The notes below the pieces were generated by a model. That model saw only the letters and a list, made by a program, of their open reading frames with translations. It was not told the DNA's origin and searched no databases. The position numbers were made by a program, and so were the translations under genes. Source: Lachnospiraceae bacterium (GTDB taxonomy: Bacteria; Bacillota; Clostridia; Lachnospirales; Lachnospiraceae). Taken from it: a stretch of 38,791 nt of DNA. The stretch's first letter is position 1. Each line of letters starts with the position of its first letter. The DNA lies in assembly GCA_017424235.1 (NCBI GenBank), contig JAFPAQ010000009.1, forward strand, positions 1-38,791. The letters are read 5' to 3'. This document shows, piece after piece, positions 27,101 to 35,216 of the stretch.

Positions 27101-28689
27101 TCTCTCCACCACCTCATCATGATATTTATTCTATTGAGGATTTGGCTCAGCTTATATATGACCTTAAAAATTCAAATAAAGATGCAAGAATCAGCGTAAA
27201 GCTTGTATCAGAGGCAGGTGTAGGTACTGTTGCTGCCGGTGTTGCAAAAGCAGGCGCACAGGTAATTCTTATTTCAGGCTATGATGGTGGTACAGGAGCG
27301 GCACCAAAGAGTTCTATCCATAATGCAGGATTACCTTGGGAGCTTGGTCTTGCAGAGACACATCAGACACTTATACAGAATGGACTTAGAAATAAAGTAA
27401 GAATAGAGACAGATGGAAAACTTATGACAGGTCGTGATGTTGCTATTGCTGCAATACTTGGTGCAGAAGAGTTTGGCTTTGCTACAGCTCCGCTTGTAAC
27501 CATGGGCTGTGTAATGATGAGAGTATGTAATCTCGATACATGTCCTGTAGGTGTGGCAACACAGAATCCTGAGCTTAGAAAACGCTTTAAAGGTAAGCCT
27601 GAATATGTAATGAACTTTATGAAGTTCATTGCAGAGGAACTTAGAGAATATATGGCAACACTTGGTGTAAGAACAGTTGATGAGCTTGTCGGCAGAACAG
27701 ACCTTTTAAAGATGAAGGATAAACTTCCTGAGGGAACAGTAAAGCTTGATCTTTCACAGATTATCAACAATCCATATGTCAATGAAAAATCAGTATTTGA
27801 TCCTAAGCAGGTATATGATTTTGAACTTGAGAAGACTCTGGATGAAAAGGTACTTTTAAAGCAGCTTGGAAAAGCACTTGAGAGCAACCAGAAAAAGACA
27901 ATAGAGATTGATGTGAAAAATACAGACAGATCCTTTGGTACAATATTTGGTTCAGAAATAACCAAGCGTTATTATGATACTTTGGAAGAAGATACCTTTA
28001 GGGTAATCTGCCATGGCGGTGGTGGTCAGAGCTTTGGTGCATTTATTCCAAAGGGACTTACACTTGAGCTTTCAGGTGACTGCAATGATTATTTTGGCAA
28101 AGGTTTATCAGGCGGAAAGCTTATTGTATATCCTCCAAAGGGAAGTCAGTTTAAGCAGGATGAAAATATTATAATAGGTAATGTTGCCTTATATGGTGCT
28201 ACAAGCGGTAAAGCATTTATCAACGGTGTTGCAGGTGAACGTTTCTGTGTAAGAAACTCAGGAGCACACGCTGTTGTTGAGGGTGTCGGTGATCATGGCT
28301 GTGAATATATGACAGGCGGACGTGTTGTAGTTCTTGGTGGTACAGGCAAGAACTTTGCTGCCGGTATGAGCGGTGGTATAGCTTATGTACTTGATGAAGA
28401 TAATGACCTTTACATGAGAGTTAATAAGGAAATGATTTCAATGAGTGAAATAACAAATAAATACGACATTATAGAGCTCAAGGGAATGATTGAAGAACAT
28501 GTTGCAAGCACTGGTTCACTCAAGGGTAAGATGGTGTTGGATAATTTCAGCGAGTACCTTCCTAAATTCAAGAAAATTATTCCTTATGATTACGACAGAA
28601 TGTTGAAGACTATTGTTCAGATGGAAGAAAAAGGACTTAGTGCAGAACAGGCACAGATAGAGGCATTCTACGCAAATACAAGAAAATAA
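24148..28689 (+). CDS. gltB: Glutamate synthase (NADPH) large subunit
   Basis: Transfers the amide of glutamine to 2-oxoglutarate, giving two glutamates; with GlnA it forms the GS-GOGAT cycle. The 1513-residue product is the full-length type. Residues 1-22 are a propeptide, and Cys23 (HDNCGIGAV) becomes the N-terminal nucleophile of the Ntn amidotransferase domain. A central domain follows. The FMN-binding synthase domain contains GYDGGTGAAPKSS. The 3Fe-4S cluster cysteines are 1121, 1127 and 1132 (GCVMMRVCNLDTCPVG). The C-terminal GXGXG beta-helix starts near GGGGQSFGAFIPKG. The small subunit follows 36 bases later. Regulation by antitermination in the leader is likely. Confidence 0.97.
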   Translation: MFDVKMNVPQAPLYRKEFEHDNCGIGAVVNIKGTKTRETVENALKIVENLEHRAGKDAEGKTGDGVGILVQICHDFFSKEAASLGIDLGGEREYGVGMFFFPQDELKKNQDKKMFEIIVEKEGMEFLGWRNVPCVPSVLGHKAVECMPCIMQAFVKKPENVEKGLDFDRKLYIARRVFEQSSDNTYVVSLSSRTIVYKGMFLVGQLRPFFKDLQSPEYVSAIAMVHSRFSTNTNPSWERAHPNRFIVHNGEINTIRGNVDKMLAREENMESEHLSKEFHKVLPVVNAQGSDSAMLDNTLEFLVMSGMELPLAVMITIPEPWSNNKTMSQSKKDFYQYYATMMEPWDGPASILFSDGDIMGAVLDRNGLRPSRYYITSDDQLILSSEVGALPIDNSKIIKKDRLRPGKMLLVDTVQGKVIDDDTLKEKYARRRPYGEWLDSNLVTLKELKIPNMRVPEFSYEERQRMQKAFGYTYEELSTSILPMAKNGGEAIAAMGVDTPIPVLSKTHHQLSHYFKQLFAQVTNPPIDAIREEVVTSTSVYIGKDGNILEDTEKNCNVLKVNNPILTSTDMLKIKNMKREGFKVEVIPIIYYKNTSLEKAIDRLYIEADRAYRDGANIIILSDRGVDENHVAIPSLLAVSAMQKHLVRTKKRTSVALILESAEPREVHDFAALLGYGACAVNPYLAQESIKELIDNGMLDKDYYAAVDDYNSAILHGIVKIASKMGISTIQSYQGSQIFEAIGIDYDVINKYFTNTVCRIGGITLKDIEKQIDALHSKAFDPLGLATDLTLDSPGQHKSRSGAEEHLYNPATIHMLQQSTWRGDYGMFKQYTAMIDDEESVRNLRGLMEFKYPKKGVPIEEVESVDSIVTRFKTGAMSYGSISKEAHETLAIAMNMLHGKSNSGEGGEDIDRMVVGPDGINRCSAIKQVASGRFGVTSRYLVSAKEIQIKMAQGAKPGEGGHLPAQKVYPWVAKTRHSTPGVGLISPPPHHDIYSIEDLAQLIYDLKNSNKDARISVKLVSEAGVGTVAAGVAKAGAQVILISGYDGGTGAAPKSSIHNAGLPWELGLAETHQTLIQNGLRNKVRIETDGKLMTGRDVAIAAILGAEEFGFATAPLVTMGCVMMRVCNLDTCPVGVATQNPELRKRFKGKPEYVMNFMKFIAEELREYMATLGVRTVDELVGRTDLLKMKDKLPEGTVKLDLSQIINNPYVNEKSVFDPKQVYDFELEKTLDEKVLLKQLGKALESNQKKTIEIDVKNTDRSFGTIFGSEITKRYYDTLEEDTFRVICHGGGGQSFGAFIPKGLTLELSGDCNDYFGKGLSGGKLIVYPPKGSQFKQDENIIIGNVALYGATSGKAFINGVAGERFCVRNSGAHAVVEGVGDHGCEYMTGGRVVVLGGTGKNFAAGMSGGIAYVLDEDNDLYMRVNKEMISMSEITNKYDIIELKGMIEEHVASTGSLKGKMVLDNFSEYLPKFKKIIPYDYDRMLKTIVQMEEKGLSAEQAQIEAFYANTRK

Positions 28690-28725
28690 ACTGTAGTCGC
28701 TAAAGCGGCAGAATGAGAGGAAAGT

Positions 28726-30210
28726 ATGGGAAAGCCAACAGGATTTTTAGAATATGACAGAGTTACCTCTACTGCTGAGGAACCTGAACAGAGAATAAAG
28801 CATTTTAATGAATTTCATAAACATCTACCAAAAGAGGAGCAGCAAAAACAGGGTGCAAGATGTATGGAATGTGGAGTTCCATTTTGTCAGGCAGGAATGA
28901 CTATTGCAGGAATGACATCAGGATGTCCACTCAACAACCTTGTGCCGGAGTGGAACGACCTGGTATACACCGGTAACTGGGAAAGAGCCTATAACAGACT
29001 TAAAAAGACAAATAATTTTCCTGAGTTTACTTCAAGAGTATGTCCGGCATTGTGTGAAAATGCCTGCACCTGTGGACTTTATGGAGATCCGGTAGCAACC
29101 AAGGAAAATGAGTATGCGATTATTGAGTATGCTTATGAGAATGGCTTTGCAGCTGCAAAGCCACCTAAGGTTCGCACAGGAAAAACAGTGGCTGTAGTTG
29201 GAAGTGGTCCTTCGGGACTTGCAGTTGCTGATCAGCTTAATAAAAGAGGTCATAGTGTAACTGTATTTGAGAGAAGTGACAGAGTAGGTGGACTTCTTAT
29301 GTATGGTATACCTAATATGAAGCTGGAAAAACACATTATTGAACGTAAGGTAAATATCATGAAAGAGGAAGGCATTACTTTTGTCACTAATGCTGATATC
29401 GGAAAGGATATTAAATCAAAGAAGCTTCTTGATGAGTTTGACAGAGTGGTTCTTTGCTGTGGCTCATCTAATCCAAGAGATATAAATGCCACAGGAAGAG
29501 ATGCAAAGGGAATTTATTTTGCAGTGGATTTTTTGAAAGGAGTAACCAAGAGTCTTCTTGATTCAGACCTTGCTGATAATACATTTGTACCTGTAAAGGG
29601 CAAGGATGTGGTTATAATTGGTGGTGGAGACACAGGTAATGACTGTGTGGGTACATCTATACGTCTTGGAGCCAAGTCTGTTACACAGATAGAAATGATG
29701 CCAAAGGCTCCGGATAAAAGAGCAGAAAATAATCCATGGCCTGAGTGGCCCAAAATCTGTAAGACAGACTATGGTCAGGAGGAGGCCATTGCCAGATTTG
29801 GTCATGATCCACGAATCTACGAGTCAACTGTAAAAGAGTTTGTAAAGGATAAAAATGGAAATCTTATGGCAGTTAAGATCGTAAAACTGGCATGGGAAAA
29901 AGATGCTGAAAGCGGCAGAATGGTCATGAAGGAAGTTGCAGGAAGTGAAAAGACCTTAAATGCTCAGATAGTACTTATAGCAGCCGGATTTTTGGGAACA
30001 CAGAAGTATGTGGCAGATGCCTTTAAGGTAGAGCTTGATGCCCGCACCAATGTAAAGACACAGCCTGATAAGTTTAAAACAAATGTAGACAGAGTATTTA
30101 CTGCCGGAGATATGCATACAGGTCAGTCACTTGTAGTAAAAGCGATTAGACAGGGACGTGACTGCGCACGTGAGGTCGATGAGAGCCTTATGGGATATTC
30201 ACAGTTATAA
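28726..30210 (+). CDS. gltD: Glutamate synthase (NADPH) small subunit
   Basis: FAD-containing subunit that passes electrons from NADPH through 4Fe-4S clusters to GltB. The 494-residue product has the N-terminal cluster cysteines in ARCMECGVPFCQAG and SGCPLNNLVPEWNDLVY, plus RVCPALCENACTCGL. The FAD-binding GSGPSGLAVADQLNKRGH follows, then the NADPH-binding VVIIGGGDTGNDCVGTSIRLGAK. The family's C-terminal ATG/GDM-like segment FTAGDMHTGQSLVVKAIRQGR is present. An intergenic GAGAGGAAAG site precedes the ATG. A 20-bp terminator stem begins at the stop codon. Confidence 0.97.
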   Translation: MGKPTGFLEYDRVTSTAEEPEQRIKHFNEFHKHLPKEEQQKQGARCMECGVPFCQAGMTIAGMTSGCPLNNLVPEWNDLVYTGNWERAYNRLKKTNNFPEFTSRVCPALCENACTCGLYGDPVATKENEYAIIEYAYENGFAAAKPPKVRTGKTVAVVGSGPSGLAVADQLNKRGHSVTVFERSDRVGGLLMYGIPNMKLEKHIIERKVNIMKEEGITFVTNADIGKDIKSKKLLDEFDRVVLCCGSSNPRDINATGRDAKGIYFAVDFLKGVTKSLLDSDLADNTFVPVKGKDVVIIGGGDTGNDCVGTSIRLGAKSVTQIEMMPKAPDKRAENNPWPEWPKICKTDYGQEEAIARFGHDPRIYESTVKEFVKDKNGNLMAVKIVKLAWEKDAESGRMVMKEVAGSEKTLNAQIVLIAAGFLGTQKYVADAFKVELDARTNVKTQPDKFKTNVDRVFTAGDMHTGQSLVVKAIRQGRDCAREVDESLMGYSQL

Positions 30211-30255
30211 AACAATAAAAAGTTGATGGACAATACCATCAACTTTTTATTGTTT
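30210..30255 (+). terminator. Terminator of gltBD
   Basis: A perfect 20-bp stem, 30210-30229 with 30236-30255, around a 6-base loop (core GTTGATGG / CCATCAAC, flanked by A and T runs). Because it is symmetric it may also stop transcription from the other side. Confidence 0.88.
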
Positions 30256-30338
30256 GCATTTACATAATGTGATATCATTAAATTGTTTAAAAATAATATG
30301 TATTTTCGGAATATTATGCACCTCAGTATTCTGAAAAT
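30250..30338 (+). promoter_or_regulatory. Purine permease promoter and leader dyad
   Basis: TTGTTT (30250-30255) and TATCAT (30273-30278) are 17 bases apart, and the -35 overlaps the 3' arm of the gltBD terminator. Downstream, ATTTTCGGAATA (30302-30313) pairs with TATTCTGAAAAT (30327-30338), 12 pairs with one G-U, around a 13-base loop. No T run follows. No purine-riboswitch core was recognised. The ribosome binding site AGGGGG follows about 10 bases before the ATG. Confidence 0.45.
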
Positions 30339-30368
30339 GCAAGAATAAAAATCAGGGGGACTAAATAA

Positions 30369-31727
30369 ATGATTGAAAAACTTTTTAAACTTAAGCAGAA
30401 CAATACTGATGTCAAGACAGAGGTGATTGCAGGTATTACCACATTTATGACAATGGCATATATACTTGCAGTAAATCCCAATCTGTTATCGGCAGCAGGA
30501 ATGGATGCAACAGCAGTACTTATGGCAACGTGTCTTGCATCGTTTGTAGGTACAATGTTTATGGCGCTTATGGCAAATTATCCGTTTGCGCTTGCTCCTG
30601 GAATGGGACTTAACGCATATTTTGCGTTTACCGTGTGCGGAGCAATGGGATATGACTGGAGAGTGGCTCTCCTGGCTGTATTTGTAGAGGGACTTATTTT
30701 CATTGTATTATCAGTGACTAATGTAAGAGAAGCAATATTTAATGCAATACCGAAGTCATTAAAAAGAGGTGTAAGTGGAGGTATTGGCCTTTTTATTGCT
30801 TTTGTAGGTCTTCAGGGTGCACATGTTATAGTAAACAGTGATTCAACTCTTCTTACCTATGTTAATTTTAAAGGAAATTTTAATACAGAGGGTATTTGTG
30901 CGCTGCTTGCAATAATTGGTCTTATTATTACAGCCATTCTTTATATCAAAAATGTAAAAGCAGCAATACTTATAGGTATTATAGTAACCTGGATACTTGG
31001 AATGTTATGTCAGGCATGTGGAATTTATGTAGTTGATATAGAAGGAGGATATTATTCATTATATCCATCATTTGCAATTACAGATTTTACGGCATTGGGC
31101 AAGACCTTCTTCCAGTGTTTTAATGTTGATTTTTCTACTGTAAATATTATGAATTTTATAGTAGTTTTGTTTGCATTTTTATTTGTAGATTTGTTTGATA
31201 CAATTGGAACACTCGTTGGTGTTGCAACTAAGGCTGATATGCTTGACAAGGACGAAAAGCTTCCAAGGATCAAGCATGCTCTTCTTGCAGATGCCATTGC
31301 AACATCGGTTGGTGCAGTGTTTGGTACTTCTACCACCACTACATTTGTAGAGAGTTCAGCCGGTGTCGGTGTAGGTGCAAGAACAGGTCTTGCCTCTGTT
31401 GTTACAGGCTTCCTTTTTCTGATATCAATTCTGTTTGCACCGATATTTACGGCAATTCCGGCATTTGCGACAGCACCAGCCCTTATATTTGTAGGATTTC
31501 TTATGATATCAGCAGTTGTTGATATTGACTTCAAAGCTCCAACCGAGGCGATTCCTGCATATTTATGTATGCTTGTGATGCCACTTTCATACAGTATTTC
31601 AGAAGGCATTGCTATTGGAATTGTTTCGTATGTTGCAATTAATCTGTTTAGTGGAAATGCTAAAAAGATTAAGCCACTTATGTATGTATTAGCGGTATTG
31701 TTCGTATTAAAATATATTTTCTTATAA
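30369..31727 (+). CDS. NCS2-family purine permease (AzgA/PbuG-like)
   Basis: Proton-coupled nucleobase uptake transporter. The 452 residues start MIEKLFKLKQNNTDVKTEVIAGITTFMTMAYILAVNPN, the typical start of the AzgA/PbuG branch that moves hypoxanthine, guanine or adenine. Conserved segments include ALAPGMGLNAYFAF, LKRGVSGGIGLFIAFVGLQ, DLFDTIGTLVGVATKADM, and TSTTTTFVESSAGVGVGARTG. Twelve or more membrane segments fill the rest. Substrate is inferred from family only. It is a single-gene transcript between two terminators. Confidence 0.9.
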   Translation: MIEKLFKLKQNNTDVKTEVIAGITTFMTMAYILAVNPNLLSAAGMDATAVLMATCLASFVGTMFMALMANYPFALAPGMGLNAYFAFTVCGAMGYDWRVALLAVFVEGLIFIVLSVTNVREAIFNAIPKSLKRGVSGGIGLFIAFVGLQGAHVIVNSDSTLLTYVNFKGNFNTEGICALLAIIGLIITAILYIKNVKAAILIGIIVTWILGMLCQACGIYVVDIEGGYYSLYPSFAITDFTALGKTFFQCFNVDFSTVNIMNFIVVLFAFLFVDLFDTIGTLVGVATKADMLDKDEKLPRIKHALLADAIATSVGAVFGTSTTTTFVESSAGVGVGARTGLASVVTGFLFLISILFAPIFTAIPAFATAPALIFVGFLMISAVVDIDFKAPTEAIPAYLCMLVMPLSYSISEGIAIGIVSYVAINLFSGNAKKIKPLMYVLAVLFVLKYIFL

Positions 31728-31734
31728 AATTATT

Positions 31735-31768
31735 AGCCATTACTTCGGTTTGAAGTAATGGCTTTTTT
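31735..31768 (+). terminator. Terminator of the purine permease gene
   Basis: AGCCATTACTTC (31735-31746) pairs perfectly with GAAGTAATGGCT (31752-31763) around a 5-base loop, followed by a run of T. Confidence 0.9.
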
Positions 31769-31863
31769 CGCTATATTGTACGAAAAAACCAGACCGGAAT
31801 TATTTTTGGTAATTTTTGATAAAATTGTAACTTTAAATTAGTTAAAATTTGTAAAAAGCATAG

Positions 31864-31923
31864 TTGACCGGCGGTCGAATAATATGATATCTTATAGGCA
31901 AGTCAATTCGACTAACGGTCGAA
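31864..31923 (+). promoter_or_regulatory. Two TetR-type operators around the promoter of the SCP2/hydrolase/condensation cluster
   Basis: Site 1 (31864-31879) reads TTGACCGGCGGTCGAA and site 2 (31907-31923) TTCGACTAACGGTCGAA. They share GAC-N5-GTCGAA and lie about 44 bases apart, four helical turns. Site 1 overlaps a TTGACC -35 box. A TATCTT at 31888-31893 is a possible -10, 18 bases on. Site 2 would cover the transcription start. Such an arrangement fits repression by a TetR-family protein. No tetR gene is in the window. Confidence 0.65.
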
Positions 31924-31964
31924 AATGTTTTGGTATATATTTATATTATTGGAGGAGATAAGTT

Positions 31965-32390
31965 ATGACATACGCAGAATTTTTTGCAGAATTTAAAGGA
32001 AAGTTTGCAGGAGCAGATGTAAGTGATATTAATGAACACCTTTCATTCCAGTTCAATATTTGTGATGAGGAATGTGGTGGTTCATTTTATGTTGAGATAA
32101 AAGATGGTGAGCTTTTTGTTGAACCATATGAGTATTATGACAGGGATGCAATGTTTAGTGCAAACCCTGAAATACTTATGGGAATAGCAGAGAATAAAGT
32201 AGATGCAGTTGATGCATATTTGAAACAGCAGTTGAAGGTAGAAGGAAATATTGACAAGGCACTTAGAATTAAAGAGATTATAGAGATGAAGCAGCAGAAG
32301 GGACAGAATTTTGAAAATGAAAAGACAAAAGCCCAGAAGGCTGTTGGCAAAATAGTTCAGAGTGTAGCTAAGAAGGTAATCTCTAAATAA
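31965..32390 (+). CDS. SCP2 sterol-binding-domain-like protein
   Basis: Small cytoplasmic protein with features of the SCP2 lipid-carrier fold. The 141 residues include LSFQFNI, CGGSFYVEIKDGELFVEPYEYYDRDAMFSANPEILMGIAENKVDAVDAYLKQQLKVEGNIDKAL, the usual strand-helix pattern with the 'KxxA..L.G.L.veG' segment. The C-terminus is a basic helix (KAVGKIVQSVAKKVISK), which could contact membranes. It is the first gene after the TetR-type operators, with GGAGGAG at the ribosome binding site, and lies 13 bases before the hydrolase gene. A lipid-carrier role is inferred from the fold, not shown. Confidence 0.72.
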   Translation: MTYAEFFAEFKGKFAGADVSDINEHLSFQFNICDEECGGSFYVEIKDGELFVEPYEYYDRDAMFSANPEILMGIAENKVDAVDAYLKQQLKVEGNIDKALRIKEIIEMKQQKGQNFENEKTKAQKAVGKIVQSVAKKVISK

Positions 32391-32403
32391 GAGGAGGAAG
32401 ACT

Positions 32404-33399
32404 ATGAAAGCAATAAAAAAAGCAGCAATTGCAGCAGGAGTTCTTACCGCAGCCGGAATTAGTGAAACAGCAGTTTTTTATAATATGGCAATGAAAAGAG
32501 ATGGAATTGCACCTGAGAAATCAGCAAAGATGTCAGGAATAGACTGGGGACAGTATGAAGACATAATGCGTAAAAAGGGTGAGTATATGTTATCTCAGCC
32601 AAATGAAAAGTTTTCAAGATATTCTGATGACGGACTTAAGCTTGTAGCTACATATTTTCCTTCTGCATTTGAAAATCCAAATTATACAGAAGAGATAACA
32701 GAAGGAAATACTGAAAATAAAAAGAGACTGGTAATTGGATTTCACGGATACACATCAAATGGAATAGCAAACCATACAGCAGTATTTGAATATTTTTACA
32801 AAAGAGGTTATGCATTACTTTTCCCTGATGCAAGAGCACATGGCAAGAGCGAGGGAAAATATATAGGCTTTGGCTGTCTTGACAGAAAAGATGCTCTTGG
32901 CTGGATAAACTGGGCAATAAACAAGTTTGGTGAAGATGTAGAGATAATGCTTTATGGTACATCAATGGGAGGAGCCACAGTGCTTATGACAAGTGGTCTT
33001 AAGCTTCCACCTCAGGTAAAAGGTATAACTTCAGATTGTGGTTTTACATCTCCAAAAGAAGTGTTTACATTTGTACTTAATAAACAGTATCATCTTCCTG
33101 CATTTCCTGTAATTCAGCTTTCAGACATCATCAATAAGAAGCTGGCAGGTTATGGAATGGATGAGTGTAATGGAAAACGCGAGGTAAAAAAGGCAAAAGT
33201 GCCAATCTTCTTTATACATGGCTCAGCAGATACATTTGTACCATGCTTTATGTGTCATGAAATGTACGATGCATGTTTAGCCCCAAAAAAGAAGCTTATT
33301 GTTGAGGGAGCGGGACATGCTGAGAGCTATTTGAAGGATACTGCCACATATGAAAGAGAACTTAATAAGTTCATGGATGCCATATTCAACAATAAGTAA
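32404..33399 (+). CDS. Alpha/beta hydrolase, membrane-anchored
   Basis: Serine hydrolase of the alpha/beta fold, predicted to sit on the cell membrane through an uncleaved N-terminal hydrophobic segment (AAIAAGVLTAAGISETAVFY). The catalytic set is visible: oxyanion HGYTSNG, nucleophile serine in YGTSMGGA, an aspartate in HGSADTFVP, and a histidine in GAGHAESY. At 331 residues it resembles the YqkD/BAAT-like hydrolases of Firmicutes. Substrate is unknown. It lies in the TetR-operator operon with the SCP2-like gene. 64 bases separate it from the condensation-type gene, with no terminator. Confidence 0.85.
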   Translation: MKAIKKAAIAAGVLTAAGISETAVFYNMAMKRDGIAPEKSAKMSGIDWGQYEDIMRKKGEYMLSQPNEKFSRYSDDGLKLVATYFPSAFENPNYTEEITEGNTENKKRLVIGFHGYTSNGIANHTAVFEYFYKRGYALLFPDARAHGKSEGKYIGFGCLDRKDALGWINWAINKFGEDVEIMLYGTSMGGATVLMTSGLKLPPQVKGITSDCGFTSPKEVFTFVLNKQYHLPAFPVIQLSDIINKKLAGYGMDECNGKREVKKAKVPIFFIHGSADTFVPCFMCHEMYDACLAPKKKLIVEGAGHAESYLKDTATYERELNKFMDAIFNNK

Positions 33400-33483
33400 T
33401 CTGTTAAATACAGTTTTAATAAAAAATACAGTACACAGTGACTGTTTAAATCTAAGGTTTTTTTGAAAGGATCAGGTCAGGAT

Positions 33484-34905
33484 ATGAAGACAAGAAAGGG
33501 ATATACGACTTACCCACTTACAGTTTCACAGAAGTTTCATAATTATTATGCAGGAGCAACAGAGCACAAGGAGATACTCAATATAGGAACAACTCTTACA
33601 ATCGAATTTGAGTTGGATGTTGATGAACTCAGAAATGCTGTTTATAAAGCATACCAGAGAAGTGAATTTATGCGTGTAAGATTTGCGTATGATAAGACAG
33701 AAGATGAATGGTATCAGTATGTTGTATCTGAAGATGATATGGGATTTTCTCCTGAAGACATTGAATATGTGGATTTCAGTTCACAGACAATGGAATATGC
33801 CGATGAAGTTATGACAAAGTGGACAAGAACTCCGTTTGTTCAGGAAGATTCTCAGATGAACAAGGTAGTGATTATCAAGAATCCTGACGGATTTCAGGGT
33901 ATCTTCCTTATGGGAGACCACAGACTTATAGATGCTCAGTCACTTATTGTATTTATGAAGGATGTTATCGAGCTTTATTGTAGCAAAATGTTTGAAGGTG
34001 TTCCATATCCTTCAGAGATGACTTCTTATATTAAACAGCTTGAGAAAGATATCGCTTATGAAAATAACAGTAAACAGCAGCAGAAGGACAGAGAGTACTT
34101 CTATAAGTTAATAGATGAGTCAGAGCCTATTTTTAATGGTATTGAAGGTACAGCACGACTTGATGAGACAAGAAAGGTATTTAAAGATAAGAGTTTAAGA
34201 TACGCTGTAGGTGCTTCGGACAGTATTGTTGCAGCTATTGATACCTTCTCCTTAGAGGCAGATGCAACAGAGCAGCTTATGAAGTTCTGTGAAGAGCAGC
34301 ATATATCATTACAGGTACTTCTGATTATGGGTATTCGTACATATTTCCAGAAGTTTAATAATAATGATGATGTATCTATGCAGGTATCATATGCAAGAAG
34401 AGCAACACTTATGGAAAAGAAGAGTGGCGGTACCAGAATCCACTGCTTCCCATTCAGAACTGTTATTCCAAGAGATATGTCATTCTTAGATGCTCTTAAA
34501 GTGATAAGAACAGGTCAGAATGAGACTTTCAGACATGTCAATCTTAATCCTGTTGAATATATGGGATATAGAGCAAAGAAATATAAGGTAAACCCTGGAT
34601 GCACATATGAATCTATCTCTCTTACATATCAGCCTGCAACTCTTAAACAGAATGGACTTGGCAAGAACATAGAAGGCATTAATTACAAGACCAAGAGATA
34701 TGGAAATGGCGTTTATTCAGATGGTATTTATCTTTCAGTTATGCACAGACCTGATGATAACGGACTTGACTTCTTATTTGAACATCAGATTAAAGCATAT
34801 ACAACACCAATGATTGAGTATTTCTATTATTATTTATGCAAGATCATGTTTAAGGGAATTGAAAGACCAAACTTAACAGTTGGTGAGATTATTGATTTAG
34901 TCTAA
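33484..34905 (+). CDS. Free-standing condensation-domain-like acyltransferase
   Basis: Stand-alone protein related to NRPS condensation and acyltransferase domains. At 473 residues it is about one C-domain long. The active-site motif HHxxxDG is represented by GDHRLIDAQS: the catalytic second His (His146) and Asp150 are kept, while the first His is Asp and the Gly is Ala. N-terminal YPLTVSQKFHNYYAG and the C-terminal half (RIHCFPFRTVIPRDMSFLDAL) fit the two-lobed fold. ATG at 33484 is chosen. An in-frame TTG at 33463 precedes the AAAGGA site. It is followed by a carrier protein and a ligase, so it probably moves an ACP-bound acyl chain to an amine or alcohol. The acceptor is unknown. Confidence 0.8.
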   Translation: MKTRKGYTTYPLTVSQKFHNYYAGATEHKEILNIGTTLTIEFELDVDELRNAVYKAYQRSEFMRVRFAYDKTEDEWYQYVVSEDDMGFSPEDIEYVDFSSQTMEYADEVMTKWTRTPFVQEDSQMNKVVIIKNPDGFQGIFLMGDHRLIDAQSLIVFMKDVIELYCSKMFEGVPYPSEMTSYIKQLEKDIAYENNSKQQQKDREYFYKLIDESEPIFNGIEGTARLDETRKVFKDKSLRYAVGASDSIVAAIDTFSLEADATEQLMKFCEEQHISLQVLLIMGIRTYFQKFNNNDDVSMQVSYARRATLMEKKSGGTRIHCFPFRTVIPRDMSFLDALKVIRTGQNETFRHVNLNPVEYMGYRAKKYKVNPGCTYESISLTYQPATLKQNGLGKNIEGINYKTKRYGNGVYSDGIYLSVMHRPDDNGLDFLFEHQIKAYTTPMIEYFYYYLCKIMFKGIERPNLTVGEIIDLV

Positions 34906-34954
34906 TAAAAATTAGTTTTTGATATTATTATTTGGAAAGGATATGTGAAAAATT

Positions 34955-35179
34955 ATGTACGATAAATTAGCAGATATTATTGTGAATTATGTAGAGATTA
35001 ATAAAGAGGATATCAAGCCTGAGTCACGTTTTATGGAGGATATGGGATTTACATCATTTGATTTCATGAGTATGTGCGGTGAGCTTGAAGAAGCATTGGA
35101 TGTTGAGCTTGATGAAGAGGCAATTGGCAATATCAGAACAATGCAGGAAGCAGTAGATTATCTTGAGTCTATTTCATAA
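34955..35179 (+). CDS. Acyl carrier protein (phosphopantetheine-binding)
   Basis: Small four-helix carrier of 74 residues that would hold the acyl group on a phosphopantetheine arm. The attachment serine is Ser34 in MEDMGFTSFDFMS, matching the (D)xGxxS context. The acidic second and third helices (GELEEALDVELDEEAIGNI) are typical of ACP surfaces. A GGAAAGGA site precedes ATG at 34955. It lies 49 bases after the condensation gene and 74 bases before the ligase gene, so it is likely a dedicated carrier of this cluster rather than the fatty-acid-synthesis ACP. Confidence 0.88.
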   Translation: MYDKLADIIVNYVEINKEDIKPESRFMEDMGFTSFDFMSMCGELEEALDVELDEEAIGNIRTMQEAVDYLESIS

Positions 35180-35216
35180 TAGGTAATTTTATAACGGTAT
35201 TTTTTTGGGAGTTTTA

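Noticed and set aside
27363-27965. 200-codon open frame on the minus strand within gltB
   Set aside because: Antisense to the conserved synthase domain of GltB, no family signature and no ribosome binding site.
30256-30368. Purine riboswitch before the purine permease
   Set aside because: The conserved three-way-junction core and the two loop sequences were not found; only a simple hairpin is present.
31052-31609. 185-codon open frame on the minus strand within the purine permease gene
   Set aside because: It is antisense to a well-conserved transporter, lacks a ribosome binding site and has low-complexity Ala/Thr/Ser content typical of shadow frames.
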